The notes beneath the pieces are model-generated. The model was given only the letters and a program-made list of their open reading frames with translations, ran no database searches and was not told where the DNA came from. From Christensenella sp. UBA7588 (GTDB lineage: Bacteria; Bacillota; Clostridia; Christensenellales; CAG-917): a stretch of DNA of 64,000 nt. Made by a program: the position numbers and the translations under genes. Where the stretch lies: the NCBI GenBank assembly GCA_002478945.1, contig DLKM01000001.1:16055-80054 (forward strand), in the 5' to 3' direction. Positions 29,504 through 38,839 of the stretch are shown here, in pieces. Position 1 is the first letter of the stretch. Each line of letters begins with the position of its first letter.

Positions 29504-30878
29504 CGTTTGCGTCGTTTGCGTCCGAAACGTTGTCGCTTTCGAGCGTATGCGTCACTTCTTGGTTTTGTATGACGTCGTTTCCCGTAAACTCGTTTTCGGC
29601 TTTTGCTCCGTCGTTTTCGACTTCCGCGCCGTCGCTCGTAACGTCGGCTTTTTCATCGGAAACGTCCTTTTTCTTGAGTATTTTCGCAAAAGCGTCTTTG
29701 AGCTTCTTCACAACGTCGTATTCGTCTTTGATTTCCTTTTCTCTCTCCTCCATTTCCTTGACGTGTTGATACGCTTTGTCAAGTTCTTCCTGTCTGCTCA
29801 TAATATCCTCGTCGTAGAGGTGGCAGGCAACGAAGTGATTCGGAGCGACTTCGTGATACGCGGGAGGAATGATTCTGCACGCGCTCATACATTGCGAGCA
29901 ACGAGTATGGAATTTGCATCCTCTCGGCGGATTTGCGGGAGACGGAATATCCCCTTCGAGGATAATTCTCTCGTTTTTCACGTCGGGGTCGGGGACGGGA
30001 ACTGCCGAGAACAACGCTTTCGTGTACGGATGGAGCGGATTGTTAAACAATTCGTCCGTCTCGCCTTTTTCCATCATATTGCCGAGGTACATAACCAAAA
30101 TTTCGTCCGTTATGTACTTGACGACAGACAAATCGTGCGAGATAAACACATAAGTGAGATTCATCGTCTGTTGCAGTTCTTTGAGCAGATTGATGATTTG
30201 CGCCTGAACGGAAACGTCGAGTGCGCTGACAGGTTCGTCGCATATAACGAGGTCGGGTTTGACCGCCAACGCTCTCGCTATGCAGATACGCTGTCTTTGT
30301 CCGCCCGAAAACTCGTGCGGATAGCGGTCGTAATACTGCTCTTGCAAACCGCACTTCTTCATTATGTCGCGCACGTACGCGTTGACTTGTTCTTTCGGCA
30401 CGATTTTATGCACTCTCACGGCTTCGGCGATTATGTTGCCGATAGTCATTCTCGGAGGGAGACTCGAGTACGGGTCTTGGAAGATAAGTTGCATCGATGT
30501 TCTGAGCGCGCGCATCTTTTTCTTCGACAAATCCGTTATGTCCTGTCCGTTGTAATAAACCTTGCCGCCGTCTATGTCGTACAGTTTGAGAATGGTTCTG
30601 CCCATCGTGGTTTTTCCGCAGCCCGACTCTCCGACGATACCTATCGTAGTGCCTCTTTTAAGTTTGAAACTGACGTGGTCAACGGCTTTGAGCGTTGAGG
30701 TCGGTTTGCCCAAAAGCGTGCGGGAAAGCACGAAATGTTTTTGCAAATCGTCCACTTCGAGGATAATATCGTCTTTATTCTCGTTTTGAGCGACTTGCTC
30801 TTGCGGTTGAGTATCTACCGCTTCCTGTGATTGGGATGGGACGTCTTGTTGCAAAATGTCGTTGTTGTTTTCGCTCAT
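29487..30878 (-). CDS. oppF: Oligopeptide ABC transporter ATP-binding protein OppF
   Basis: Cytoplasmic ATPase subunit of a peptide importer. The start at 30878 (MSENNND) is chosen over a longer frame because AGGAGG is present upstream and it overlaps the oppD stop by 4 bases (ATGA), the usual coupling. It has the Walker A GESGCGKTT, the signature FSGGQRQR, the Walker B LVICDEPVSALD, and the Cys-rich OppD/F C-terminal motif (GCKFHTRCSQCMSAC), typical of iron-sulfur or zinc binding in this subfamily. Unusual are an acidic N-terminal extension of about 45 residues and an acidic C-terminal tail of about 100 residues with a coiled coil (463 residues in all, against about 320 for the family). Confidence 0.93.
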   Translation of the reverse strand: MSENNNDILQQDVPSQSQEAVDTQPQEQVAQNENKDDIILEVDDLQKHFVLSRTLLGKPTSTLKAVDHVSFKLKRGTTIGIVGESGCGKTTMGRTILKLYDIDGGKVYYNGQDITDLSKKKMRALRTSMQLIFQDPYSSLPPRMTIGNIIAEAVRVHKIVPKEQVNAYVRDIMKKCGLQEQYYDRYPHEFSGGQRQRICIARALAVKPDLVICDEPVSALDVSVQAQIINLLKELQQTMNLTYVFISHDLSVVKYITDEILVMYLGNMMEKGETDELFNNPLHPYTKALFSAVPVPDPDVKNERIILEGDIPSPANPPRGCKFHTRCSQCMSACRIIPPAYHEVAPNHFVACHLYDEDIMSRQEELDKAYQHVKEMEEREKEIKDEYDVVKKLKDAFAKILKKKDVSDEKADVTSDGAEVENDGAKAENEFTGNDVIQNQEVTHTLESDNVSDANDANDEEQR

Positions 30879-32056
30879 TGCTCGTCGTCCTCCTTTTGAT
30901 ATAGATAGCAAGACACATAGTGTGTGTCGCTGATTTTGATTTCCGGCGGATATTCTCCGTCGCACGCGCCGACGCATTTGGAACATCTGTTCTTAAAATA
31001 ACAGCAGTTCGGCAAATTTATCGGGCTAGGCACTTGTCCCGGTATGGAATAAAGCGGTTCGTTGGACGGAGACGTGATGAGCGGTTTGCTCTTTTGAAGT
31101 CCTATGGTATAGGGGTGTCTCGGGTCGTGGAATATCTCGCTTGCGGTGCCTTTTTCTATCACTCTGCCCGCATACATAACCACCACTTCGTCCGCCATTT
31201 CGGCAATAACGCCGAGGTCGTGAGTGATGAGCATAATCGAGCATCCTTCTTTGCGTTGCAAATCTTTCAGCAGTTCGAGAATTTGCGCCTGTATCGTGAC
31301 GTCCAACGCCGTCGTCGGTTCGTCCGCGATGATAAGTTTCGGGTCTCCGACGAGAGCCATAGCAATCATAACTCTCTGTCTCATACCGCCGGACAACTCG
31401 TGCGGATAGGAATCGTACACTCTCTCGGGCATTGCGATACCCACCTTTTTGAGCATCTCGATAGAGACGTTTTTGGCATCTTGCTTGCTTATTTCGGGAT
31501 TGTGCGTAAACGACACCTCGTCAAGCTGAAAACCTATCGTAAACACGGGGTTGAGAGAGGTCATCGGCTCTTGGAAAATCATAGTTATGTCTTTTCCGCG
31601 CACCTTGTACATTTCCTTGGTGGGCATTTTTGCGATGTCGTACGCAAGTTTTTTGCCGTCCTCGTCGTAGCCGAGTTCGTCGGAATTGAACTTGATTTGT
31701 CCGTCCACGACTTGTCCTTGCGGTGCTTGTACGAGTTGCATTATCGACAACGACGTCACGCTCTTTCCGCAGCCCGATTCGCCGACGACGCCGACGATTT
31801 TGTTTTTCGGAATCTCGAAAGATACGCCGTTGACGGACATAACCGTACCCGTATCCGTAAAGAAACAAGTTTTCAGATTCTCGATTTCAATGAGGTTGTT
31901 TTCGTCGCGCATTGTGGTCGTATATTCGCTTTTATCGCGTTTTTTACGCTTTTGCGCCTCGTAATACCTCATCTTTTTGATGTTGTATCTGATAATTTTT
32001 CTGCTGTCGCGTATTGACAGATAATTTGACGATTGTTTTTTCTTTTCGTTTTTCAT
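30875..32056 (-). CDS. oppD: Oligopeptide ABC transporter ATP-binding protein OppD
   Basis: Second ATPase subunit of the peptide importer. It has the Walker A GESGCGKSVTS, the signature LSGGMRQRV, the Walker B LIIADEPTTALDVT and the C-terminal Cys motif (CCYFKNRCSKCVGAC). The 393-residue length includes a basic N-terminal extension of about 45 residues before the ABC core (family about 330), so an internal ATG (near 31913, MRDENNLI) is an alternative start. An AGGTGA site 3-10 bases upstream supports the longer form. The stop overlaps the oppF start. It forms a heterodimer with OppF beneath the OppB-OppC channel. Confidence 0.93.
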   Translation of the reverse strand: MKNEKKKQSSNYLSIRDSRKIIRYNIKKMRYYEAQKRKKRDKSEYTTTMRDENNLIEIENLKTCFFTDTGTVMSVNGVSFEIPKNKIVGVVGESGCGKSVTSLSIMQLVQAPQGQVVDGQIKFNSDELGYDEDGKKLAYDIAKMPTKEMYKVRGKDITMIFQEPMTSLNPVFTIGFQLDEVSFTHNPEISKQDAKNVSIEMLKKVGIAMPERVYDSYPHELSGGMRQRVMIAMALVGDPKLIIADEPTTALDVTIQAQILELLKDLQRKEGCSIMLITHDLGVIAEMADEVVVMYAGRVIEKGTASEIFHDPRHPYTIGLQKSKPLITSPSNEPLYSIPGQVPSPINLPNCCYFKNRCSKCVGACDGEYPPEIKISDTHYVSCYLYQKEDDEQ

Positions 32057-32066
32057 AAGTCACCTG

Positions 32067-33248
32067 TCACTTTTTAGCTTTCGGGTCCATCGCGTCGCGC
32101 AAACCGTCGCCCACGAAGTTGAATCCGAGTACCGCGATAACTATCATCACGCCGGCGGGGAGCCACATATTCATATGGTAGCTCAACACCTGCGGGTCGT
32201 TGGAGGTTGCAATCATAGTTCCCCAAGCGGCTTTCGGGAGTTGCACGCCGAGGTTAAGGAAGCTCAACGTCGACTCGTACAAAATTACGCTACCGAGACC
32301 GAGAGTCATCGAAACGATAAGTTGAGGCATAACGTTGGGGATAAGATGTACGAAAATCTTTCTCCACGTCGGCAAGCCCATAACTTCCGTCGCGGTTATG
32401 TATTCCTGCTCTCTCAGCGACAAAATCTGTCCTCTAACGAGTCGTGCGACGCCACTCCAGCTGAATATCGTGATGATTGCCATCAACAGATAAATTCTGG
32501 TATTGGGGCTGACTTGCCACGAATCTATCATTGCGGACGCAATAAGCAAAATCGGCAAAGTCGGCACGCAAGTGAAAATATCGACTATACGCATTATCAC
32601 TTGGTCTACCCAGCCGCCGAAATAACCTGCCAGTCCGCCCAATACGACACCTATCAAGGTTTCGAGTATAACTACTATAAAACCTATCGTAAGAGAGATA
32701 CGTCCGCCGTACATAAGTCGTACGAAAACGTCCATACCCTTATCGTCCGTGCCGAGAAGGTGGTCCTTGCTCGGGTCTGCGTAGGAGTTGATTCCCGATT
32801 GGTGTTGCACAACCTCTCTGATTTTTATGGTTTCGCCGTCTTCGTTCGTCGTTTCGTACACGTTTCTTATGGTTGTAACGACCATACTTCTGTCAACATC
32901 CTCCTCTCCCCACTTATCGTAAACGACGGGGCCGAGGAAGGAGAACAGAATCAGGAACACTATCATAACGAGACCGACTATCGAGAGTTTGGAGCGGAAA
33001 AATCTTCTTCCGACCATTCTCAACGGACTCATTTCTTTATAGACGTATTCCACGTTGTCCTTTTTGTCGTCTTTTTCTTCGTCTTGTGTGTTTTCTTCGT
33101 TTTGAGATGCCGTTTGTTCGGTTACGTCCGTAACGCATTCTTCCGTTTGCGTCTGCTCGACGTTTTCGTCTTGCACGAGCGTTTGCTCGTTGACCGCGTT
33201 ATCCGCAATGTCGGCAATATTTACGTTTTTCATTTCTTCGTTTTCCAT
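32067..33248 (-). CDS. oppC: Oligopeptide ABC transporter permease OppC
   Basis: Membrane channel subunit with six expected helices. It begins with a hydrophobic segment near residue 90 (SKLSIVGLVMIVFLILFSFLG), then the binding-protein-dependent transport core with the EAA-type loop near ATEVMGLPTWRKIFVHLIPNV. It has 393 residues against about 300 for the family, because of an acidic, Gln/Glu/Asp-rich N-terminal cytoplasmic extension of about 80 residues. The same acidic bias appears in the OppF ends. It lies 7 bases after oppB and 10 before oppD in a single operon. Confidence 0.93.
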   Translation of the reverse strand: MENEEMKNVNIADIADNAVNEQTLVQDENVEQTQTEECVTDVTEQTASQNEENTQDEEKDDKKDNVEYVYKEMSPLRMVGRRFFRSKLSIVGLVMIVFLILFSFLGPVVYDKWGEEDVDRSMVVTTIRNVYETTNEDGETIKIREVVQHQSGINSYADPSKDHLLGTDDKGMDVFVRLMYGGRISLTIGFIVVILETLIGVVLGGLAGYFGGWVDQVIMRIVDIFTCVPTLPILLIASAMIDSWQVSPNTRIYLLMAIITIFSWSGVARLVRGQILSLREQEYITATEVMGLPTWRKIFVHLIPNVMPQLIVSMTLGLGSVILYESTLSFLNLGVQLPKAAWGTMIATSNDPQVLSYHMNMWLPAGVMIVIAVLGFNFVGDGLRDAMDPKAKK

Positions 33249-33255
33249 ATTTCAC

Positions 33256-34263
33256 CTACTTGCTGATTTTGACGCGCGGGTCAACTATCGAATACATAAT
33301 ATCGGACAACAGCGTGCCGATAACCGTCAGTACTGCCAAGAACATATTGTATCCCATAATAAACGGAATATCGCCTTCCTTCAATGCGTTGTAAGCCAGA
33401 CGACCGATACCGTCGATGCCGAACACCGTCTCGGTTATCATCATACCGCCGAACAACGACGGCAAAATACCTGCGAGCAACGTGGCAAGCGGAATGAGCG
33501 TATTTCTGAAAGCGTGCTTATAGATTACCGTTTTTTCGGACAAACCCTTTGCTCTTGCCGTTCTTATGTAGTCGGCGTTAAGCACTTCGAGAGTGTTCGT
33601 TCTGGTGTATCTCATAAGTCCGCCTATGGACAGGAACACGCTTACAAAAATCGGCAAAATCATATGCTGGAGCATATCTCCGAATTTTGCCATTTGGTCC
33701 GCAAAGCTGTTGCCGTAGGTTACGCTTGCGTAGATAAGTCCGTTTGCCGGCAACAGACCGAGGTCAACGGAGAAAATCTTTATCGCGATAGCGGCAAAGA
33801 AGTACGTCGGTAAGGAAATACCGACCATAGTAAGAATGGTCGTAACGTAGTCACGGGCGGAATACTGATGGGTTGCGCTCGAAATGCCGAGCGGAATCGC
33901 AATCAAAAACTGCAGAATCGTCGCAATAAACGCGATTGCGAACGAAATCCACATATTCTCGCTTATTACGTCTCCCACAGGCTTTTCGTATTTGAATGAC
34001 ATTCCCAAATCGCCCTTGCACATATTGCCGAGCCATTTGAAATAGCCGCCCATTATTCCCTTGAACGAGTTATCGCCGATTCCGTACAATTCTTTGAATC
34101 TCGCAATATCCTCAAGTTTTATGGAACCGCTTTGAAGTTGTTGAGAATACTTATTATCCACATAGTCGTTAGGCATAAGTCTGACCATCGTGTAAATGAT
34201 GATTGACACGCCTATCAAAATCAGTATGGATATGAGTAATCTTTTGACGATATACTTAAACAT
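33256..34263 (-). CDS. oppB: Oligopeptide ABC transporter permease OppB
   Basis: The other channel subunit, with 335 residues and the usual length. It has an N-terminal membrane helix (LLISILILIGVSIIIYTMVR), the family motif IPLGISSATHQYSARDYV, and the EAA loop ARAKGLSEKTVIYKHAFRNTLIPL that docks on the ATPases. The site before the ATG is weak. It is separated from oppA by 95 bases that contain a hairpin (34274-34311), which may reduce expression relative to oppA. Confidence 0.94.
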   Translation of the reverse strand: MFKYIVKRLLISILILIGVSIIIYTMVRLMPNDYVDNKYSQQLQSGSIKLEDIARFKELYGIGDNSFKGIMGGYFKWLGNMCKGDLGMSFKYEKPVGDVISENMWISFAIAFIATILQFLIAIPLGISSATHQYSARDYVTTILTMVGISLPTYFFAAIAIKIFSVDLGLLPANGLIYASVTYGNSFADQMAKFGDMLQHMILPIFVSVFLSIGGLMRYTRTNTLEVLNADYIRTARAKGLSEKTVIYKHAFRNTLIPLATLLAGILPSLFGGMMITETVFGIDGIGRLAYNALKEGDIPFIMGYNMFLAVLTVIGTLLSDIMYSIVDPRVKISK

Positions 34264-34273
34264 CTTTTTATGC

Positions 34274-34311
34274 GCATAATCTTGAGGCGTCGAAACGTCC
34301 CAAGATTATGC
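34274..34311 (-). other. Stem-loop between oppA and oppB
   Basis: Arms GCATAATCTTG (34274-34284) and CAAGATTATGC (34301-34311) are a perfect 11-base inverted repeat with a partly paired loop. No T run follows on the minus strand, so it is more likely a stability or processing hairpin than a full terminator. It could account for more OppA than permease, a common need for binding-protein operons. Confidence 0.6.
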
Positions 34312-34358
34312 CTTTCCTCATAGTATTTTTGCACGATAATCGTGCGATGCGTTGATTG

Positions 34359-37058
34359 TTATCTTTCTGTTATCAGAGACAAATTCCAGTTCTCGCTGGT
34401 CAATCCCTTGAAAGACGAAAGTTCGCTGTCGGGAGTGAATGTTCTGACGTCGATTTTGTTTGTGTTGTATGCAAACAAGTCTTTTCTTTGATACGTCGGA
34501 AGTTCGATTGCCAACTTCATAACGAGGTCGAGTGCATCGCTGTAGATTATCGCTCTTGCCTCTTTATCTGTCGTCTTACGCGCTTCTTCTATCTTTACAG
34601 AGAGTTGGTCGATAAGTTCTTTTTCAACGTCGTACTTTCCGCTCGTATCGTTGAGAATTTGCTTGTAACCCCAGTTGAGAACCGAAGTTGCGGTGGACTC
34701 TTTGTGGTAGACCTGATACATATCGGGGTCAATCGTGGAGCCCCACGCTGCCGCCCAAACAGCAAGGTCGCCCGTGGACAACTTCTTGAGTGCGTTTGCG
34801 TCCGTGGTAACCGTGATTTGGAATCCGCATTGATTCAAAATCTCTCTTGCGTGCAACATTGCGTTGAATGCGGGGTGGTCGGTTTCTTCGCCTGCGATTG
34901 TGAACGTGTATTTGAGTTTGTCGTTGCCTTTTTGATAGATACCTTCGCCGTTAAGCGTATAACCTGCGCTCTCCACCAAACTTCTGATAAACTCGTATTC
35001 TTGTTCCTCGGTGAATTTTGCGCCTGTTGTCAAGTTCTTTTGTTGTACGAACTCTCTGTAGTCTTTATTTACGACAGACAAATCTTTAGGAACGGCACCG
35101 CCGATGTACGGATAGTACGGCGTCGGGTCTTCCGTGCCGAATTCGCCGTCGTTGTATCCGGGATAAGCCCAGCTCGACAAAGACATCGAACGATAAATCG
35201 GGTCTGCGGTCGTCTTGTAGTAATCGACGCACTCTTGAGTGTTGATTGCGTGCATTATCGCTTGTCTGACCTTGATTGAAGGCACTTTACCCGCGTTGAT
35301 ACCGATGTAGCCGTAACCGAGCGTTTGCACGGATTTGCTGCCGTATCCCTCTTTGGAGTTGATTTCGTCGATTGTTTCGGGTTTCGCGTTGGGTTCTGCA
35401 AAGTCGACTTCGCCGTTGAAAAGCGTCGTGGTAACGTTGTTGGAGCCAACCACTTGATAACGCACTTTCTTGATTTTTGCGGGTCCCATACAGAAGTACG
35501 GGTTTCTCTCGAAGTAGATAACGCCTTTGTCGTAGAAGTCGCCCGAAGAAACGTTGTCCAAACCGCCGCTTGCCTTGCTTGCCGCGTATGCGCCTGCGCC
35601 GACGGGAACGCCTACTTTGTCATCGCCCTTAATGACTTCGTTCATAAAGGATTGAGACATAAATTCGACGCCGAATTCGTCAACGTAGTTGAAAGAGTTG
35701 ATATAGTCTTTTCCGTGCCAGTTGTGCGTGGAGTAATAATACATAGGCGCAACGCCGATTGAGAAGTTCCACACCGCCTTGGGGTCTACGCCGTTAATGG
35801 TAATCGCAAGCACTTCGTTGAAACCTGCTTTTACGTTGCCGTTTTCGTCGTATTCCACGGGTCTGTATTCTTGATTGTTGACTACGACGCTTTGAGTGCG
35901 GTTTGCAAATTGAATACCTTCGATGTTCTTAACTTTCTTTTCGTTGTTCTTTGCAAATTCTTCCATCGCTTGTTTTTCGAGGAATTCCGCAAGAGTAATC
36001 GAAGTATTCCAGCTCGTTACGACTTCGACGATGCTTTCGGGCATTTTGGAGTCGAACACGATGTCGATTGCCGTTTGTTTGGCTCTATCTTTTGCTTGTT
36101 GCTCGTTTTCGCCGTTTTGAACTTGAGACCACGCCTTAATGGAATCGAGGTCATCCGTGAACGACGCAGACAATTTGCCGTCTTTCTTGCTCCAAGAAAT
36201 GATACCCTCGTTGTAAAGGAACGCTTCTTGGTCGGTCGTCAACAAGTTTTTGTAAAGTGCGCCGCCCTCGTCCTTAAACGTGATGTCCTTGTAGGAATCG
36301 ACGGAGTTGGAGTAGTCGGTTGCAAGTTCTTCCTTAAAGAGTTCGACCGCTTTTGCAAAGTCGGCGACCACGTTTTCGTAGCCCGAGTTTTTCGAAGCGT
36401 AGTCTGCAAGAAATTCGCTCATTTCCGCAACGGACGCAACGCCGTATTCCTGATGACTGTCAAGCACTTCCGTGCAAGCGTCTTTGAGCTTGTTGATTCT
36501 GCCTGTCGCTTCGGTTTTGAAACGAGAGTTGAAGCTGTCTTGTTCTTTATCGTTCTCGTTTTGCGTGCGATATTTCTTCAAGCCGACGATGTCGGTGGAG
36601 TAAATCGTGCTGGAACCCGTGTATGCGGGGTCGAGGTAAACGTAGTAGTTGAACAACACGTCCTTAATCGTCAAATACGAACCGTTTGAAAAACGGATGT
36701 CGTTTTTGAGGACGAAGTAATAAGTCGTGGTGCCGTCTATGTCGTTGCCGTTTTGCACTTCTTGATAATCGAGCGTTACGACAGCCTCGTTCGGACCGTA
36801 TGCCGCTTTTCCTGCTTTGTCGTTGGTAAGCATAGAGATTTGCGTCATTCCCACAACGCTGTTATCGGGACCTGTGGACGAGAAGAACGGGTTGAAAACC
36901 TTATCTACCGCTTGAGTCGAGAATACCAACGGGTCGTTTTCGTTGTCATAAGCCTTGTTTGTTTTCTTGTTGCAGGCAACGAAAATAGATGCGCTCGTAA
37001 GCACCGTTGCCACAATCAGGATAAGGCTGACGATAGTCTTGACTTTTCTTGATTTCAT
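34359..37058 (-). CDS. oppA: Oligopeptide-binding lipoprotein OppA (SBP_bac_5 family), enlarged
   Basis: Extracellular binding lipoprotein that delivers peptides to OppBCDF. The start at 37058 (MKSRKVKTIV) is set by AAGGAGA. The lipobox SIFVAC puts the lipidated Cys near 29. The family landmarks are present: the N-terminal PLVFSTQAVDKVFNPFFSS segment, the strand ALTITI-like VLAITINGVDP, and the C-terminal GYGYIGINAGKVPSIKVRQAIMHAI block. The product is about 900 residues against 540-600 for typical OppA. An insertion of about 250-300 residues (about 165-440), mostly helical and charged, lies between the first lobe's segments. It is co-transcribed with the upstream InlB lipoprotein (42 bases away). 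Confidence 0.88.
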   Translation of the reverse strand: MKSRKVKTIVSLILIVATVLTSASIFVACNKKTNKAYDNENDPLVFSTQAVDKVFNPFFSSTGPDNSVVGMTQISMLTNDKAGKAAYGPNEAVVTLDYQEVQNGNDIDGTTTYYFVLKNDIRFSNGSYLTIKDVLFNYYVYLDPAYTGSSTIYSTDIVGLKKYRTQNENDKEQDSFNSRFKTEATGRINKLKDACTEVLDSHQEYGVASVAEMSEFLADYASKNSGYENVVADFAKAVELFKEELATDYSNSVDSYKDITFKDEGGALYKNLLTTDQEAFLYNEGIISWSKKDGKLSASFTDDLDSIKAWSQVQNGENEQQAKDRAKQTAIDIVFDSKMPESIVEVVTSWNTSITLAEFLEKQAMEEFAKNNEKKVKNIEGIQFANRTQSVVVNNQEYRPVEYDENGNVKAGFNEVLAITINGVDPKAVWNFSIGVAPMYYYSTHNWHGKDYINSFNYVDEFGVEFMSQSFMNEVIKGDDKVGVPVGAGAYAASKASGGLDNVSSGDFYDKGVIYFERNPYFCMGPAKIKKVRYQVVGSNNVTTTLFNGEVDFAEPNAKPETIDEINSKEGYGSKSVQTLGYGYIGINAGKVPSIKVRQAIMHAINTQECVDYYKTTADPIYRSMSLSSWAYPGYNDGEFGTEDPTPYYPYIGGAVPKDLSVVNKDYREFVQQKNLTTGAKFTEEQEYEFIRSLVESAGYTLNGEGIYQKGNDKLKYTFTIAGEETDHPAFNAMLHAREILNQCGFQITVTTDANALKKLSTGDLAVWAAAWGSTIDPDMYQVYHKESTATSVLNWGYKQILNDTSGKYDVEKELIDQLSVKIEEARKTTDKEARAIIYSDALDLVMKLAIELPTYQRKDLFAYNTNKIDVRTFTPDSELSSFKGLTSENWNLSLITER

Positions 37059-37100
37059 TTCTATCTCCTTCAATTCGATTTGAATTTGTTTATTTTTCTT

Positions 37101-38258
37101 TTAGTTTGCTTTTTTCAGTACCACTTCGAAGCCCTTGGTGGATTTTTCGTCGATGATTCTGTAGCCTGCTTCGGATATGTCGATAATCGTATCTTTTTTC
37201 GGCAATTCCTTGATTTCGTACGTCAATTCGAGCTTTACGCCCTCCAACTTCGAGTCTTTTATGTTCATACAAAGCGGCGCGAGATAAATATATGCCACCT
37301 TCGAGAACACGCCCTGAATCGTAAGCGTTGCGTCCGTAAACGTAACGTTGCGAACGGTTGCTCCCGTCATACCGCTGAACAAACTTACGAAAAGTGCGTT
37401 CTTGCTGCCGTTTTCAAAGTTTTCCATCAGATTCTGGTCGTTTGCGACGTACTTAATCTTGAAGTTCGAAACCGTGTGTCCGTTTCCTTCGAAAATCTTC
37501 GTGTAGTTGTCAAACGACAACGTATTGCCGCCCATATCGATGTCCGCGTCGAGATAAATATTGTCGGCTCTTGCGAGAGACAAATCGCTTGCGGTACGCA
37601 CTATGGTGTATTCGCCTTCGATGTATCTGACGTACACGTCGATTGCGCAATCCGATTCTCCGCCGGGATGTTCGTAGCCTGCAACAGGCTGTGTCAGTTC
37701 AGGGTCGAGATAATAACCGCCGTTGAGAAGCGAACCGTTGTAATTTGTGTACGCCGTATACCCCAATCTCTTATTCGCATACTTCGACCTCGAATCGTTG
37801 AACACCGCGCCCTCTTTAACCTTGTAACTGCCGAGAACCACTTTCTCTCCGTTTTCGTCGATGTAGCAAACGTTGTAGGTGTATTTGACTTTAAGTTCCC
37901 AACCTGCGTAAAGCGTCACGCCTTCGGTGCCGACCTTGTCGGTAGAGAAATCCCATTGGTCGGAATACACGGTGTCGTCTCCGCTTCCGCTCTTTGTCCT
38001 GAACCAACCGAGGAACTTGTATCCCTCTCTTTTCACTTTTTCCGTGGAAAGTTCGACGGGGTCGTAAATGAGATTGCTCGTTCCTTCCTTGAATTCGTAA
38101 TACTGGTACACGGGCAACTCGCAGTTCTTGTAAGAGCCGCCTTCAAGCTCGTATGTGATTTTCGTCATACCGTCGTAGTTGGTGGAAGAATTACATCCGA
38201 CAAGCAAACTTGCCAATGCAATCATTATCAACGCTGCGACCAATACTTTTCGTTTCAT
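37101..38258 (-). CDS. InlB-repeat lipoprotein preceding oppA
   Basis: Surface lipoprotein of 385 residues. The start at 38258 (MKRKVLVAALIMIALASLLVGC) is supported by a GAGG site; the lipobox is LLVGC (Cys near 22). Residues about 25-125 contain an InlB B-type repeat (GYKFLGWFRTKSG ... LYAGW). Residues about 205-330 contain a stretch that resembles a right-handed parallel beta-helix or GLUG-type repeat (NIYLDADIDMGGNTLSFDNYTKIFEGNGHTVSNF). It is the first gene of the long peptide-uptake transcript and has a strong promoter 80 bases upstream. Confidence 0.82.
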   Translation of the reverse strand: MKRKVLVAALIMIALASLLVGCNSSTNYDGMTKITYELEGGSYKNCELPVYQYYEFKEGTSNLIYDPVELSTEKVKREGYKFLGWFRTKSGSGDDTVYSDQWDFSTDKVGTEGVTLYAGWELKVKYTYNVCYIDENGEKVVLGSYKVKEGAVFNDSRSKYANKRLGYTAYTNYNGSLLNGGYYLDPELTQPVAGYEHPGGESDCAIDVYVRYIEGEYTIVRTASDLSLARADNIYLDADIDMGGNTLSFDNYTKIFEGNGHTVSNFKIKYVANDQNLMENFENGSKNALFVSLFSGMTGATVRNVTFTDATLTIQGVFSKVAYIYLAPLCMNIKDSKLEGVKLELTYEIKELPKKDTIIDISEAGYRIIDEKSTKGFEVVLKKAN

Positions 38259-38338
38259 ATTTCCTCTGCATACAAAATGTATATTTTTCATTCATTATGC
38301 ACGCGCCCTTACGCGTGCGTATATTTTGATACTAAATA

Positions 38339-38367
38339 ATCTTACTACGCCGTTTAATAAGTGTCAA
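38339..38367 (-). promoter_or_regulatory. Promoter of the InlB lipoprotein-opp operon
   Basis: Minus strand TTGACA (38362-38367), 17 bases, then TAAGAT (38339-38344). It is 81-109 bases before the first start codon, and no later terminator with a T run is seen until 4805. Transcripts could therefore extend from here through opp and the subtilase into the lipoprotein genes. Confidence 0.7.
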
Positions 38368-38786
38368 ATACAAATTCGACAAATTACGATTTTTATTTGT
38401 GTTTTTGTATTTTTATGCATAATTCGCAATTTTTGCATATAATTTACTTTGTTCACGGGATAAACAATTCCACTCTGAATCGCATCGATTGTACCGCCTT
38501 GTTTTGCCTGTTTCGGCAAGGCGTTTATTATTATTGAGTATAAATTTAATCGCTAAAAACGCAGTTTAACAATCATTTTCGCATATTAAACATCTTGTTT
38601 TGCAATTTTCAATAAATATGGCAAAATGACGAAGAATTGAAAAGCCGTCGACTTCGATAGCTGCTTTTTATGCGATTTACAGTCGTTTCAAGTCGAAAAA
38701 ACCGTCTGATTTTTATGCATTTTATGCATTTTTGTTTTTTAATAATTCCTTGATTTTTTTAATAAAAGCGCGCCGCGCCATAAAAA
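38368..38786. other. AT-rich intergenic region
   Basis: About 420 bases without a gene. A hairpin with CGCCTTG and CAAGGCG arms (38495-38501, 38517-38523) and a plus-strand T-rich stretch follow no plus-strand gene, so its purpose is unclear. The DNA is rich in repeated TTATGCAT-type words. Confidence 0.4.
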
Positions 38787-38812
38787 ATGCGACGTTTTTC
38801 ACAACGTCGCAT
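38787..38812 (-). terminator. Terminator after the two-component operon
   Basis: Arms ATGCGACGTT (38787-38796) and AACGTCGCAT (38803-38812) with a run of T on the minus strand just below (38782-38786). It lies 28 bases after the histidine kinase stop. Confidence 0.85.
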
Positions 38813-38839
38813 CGATTATTTCCAAAATTATACTCGGAT

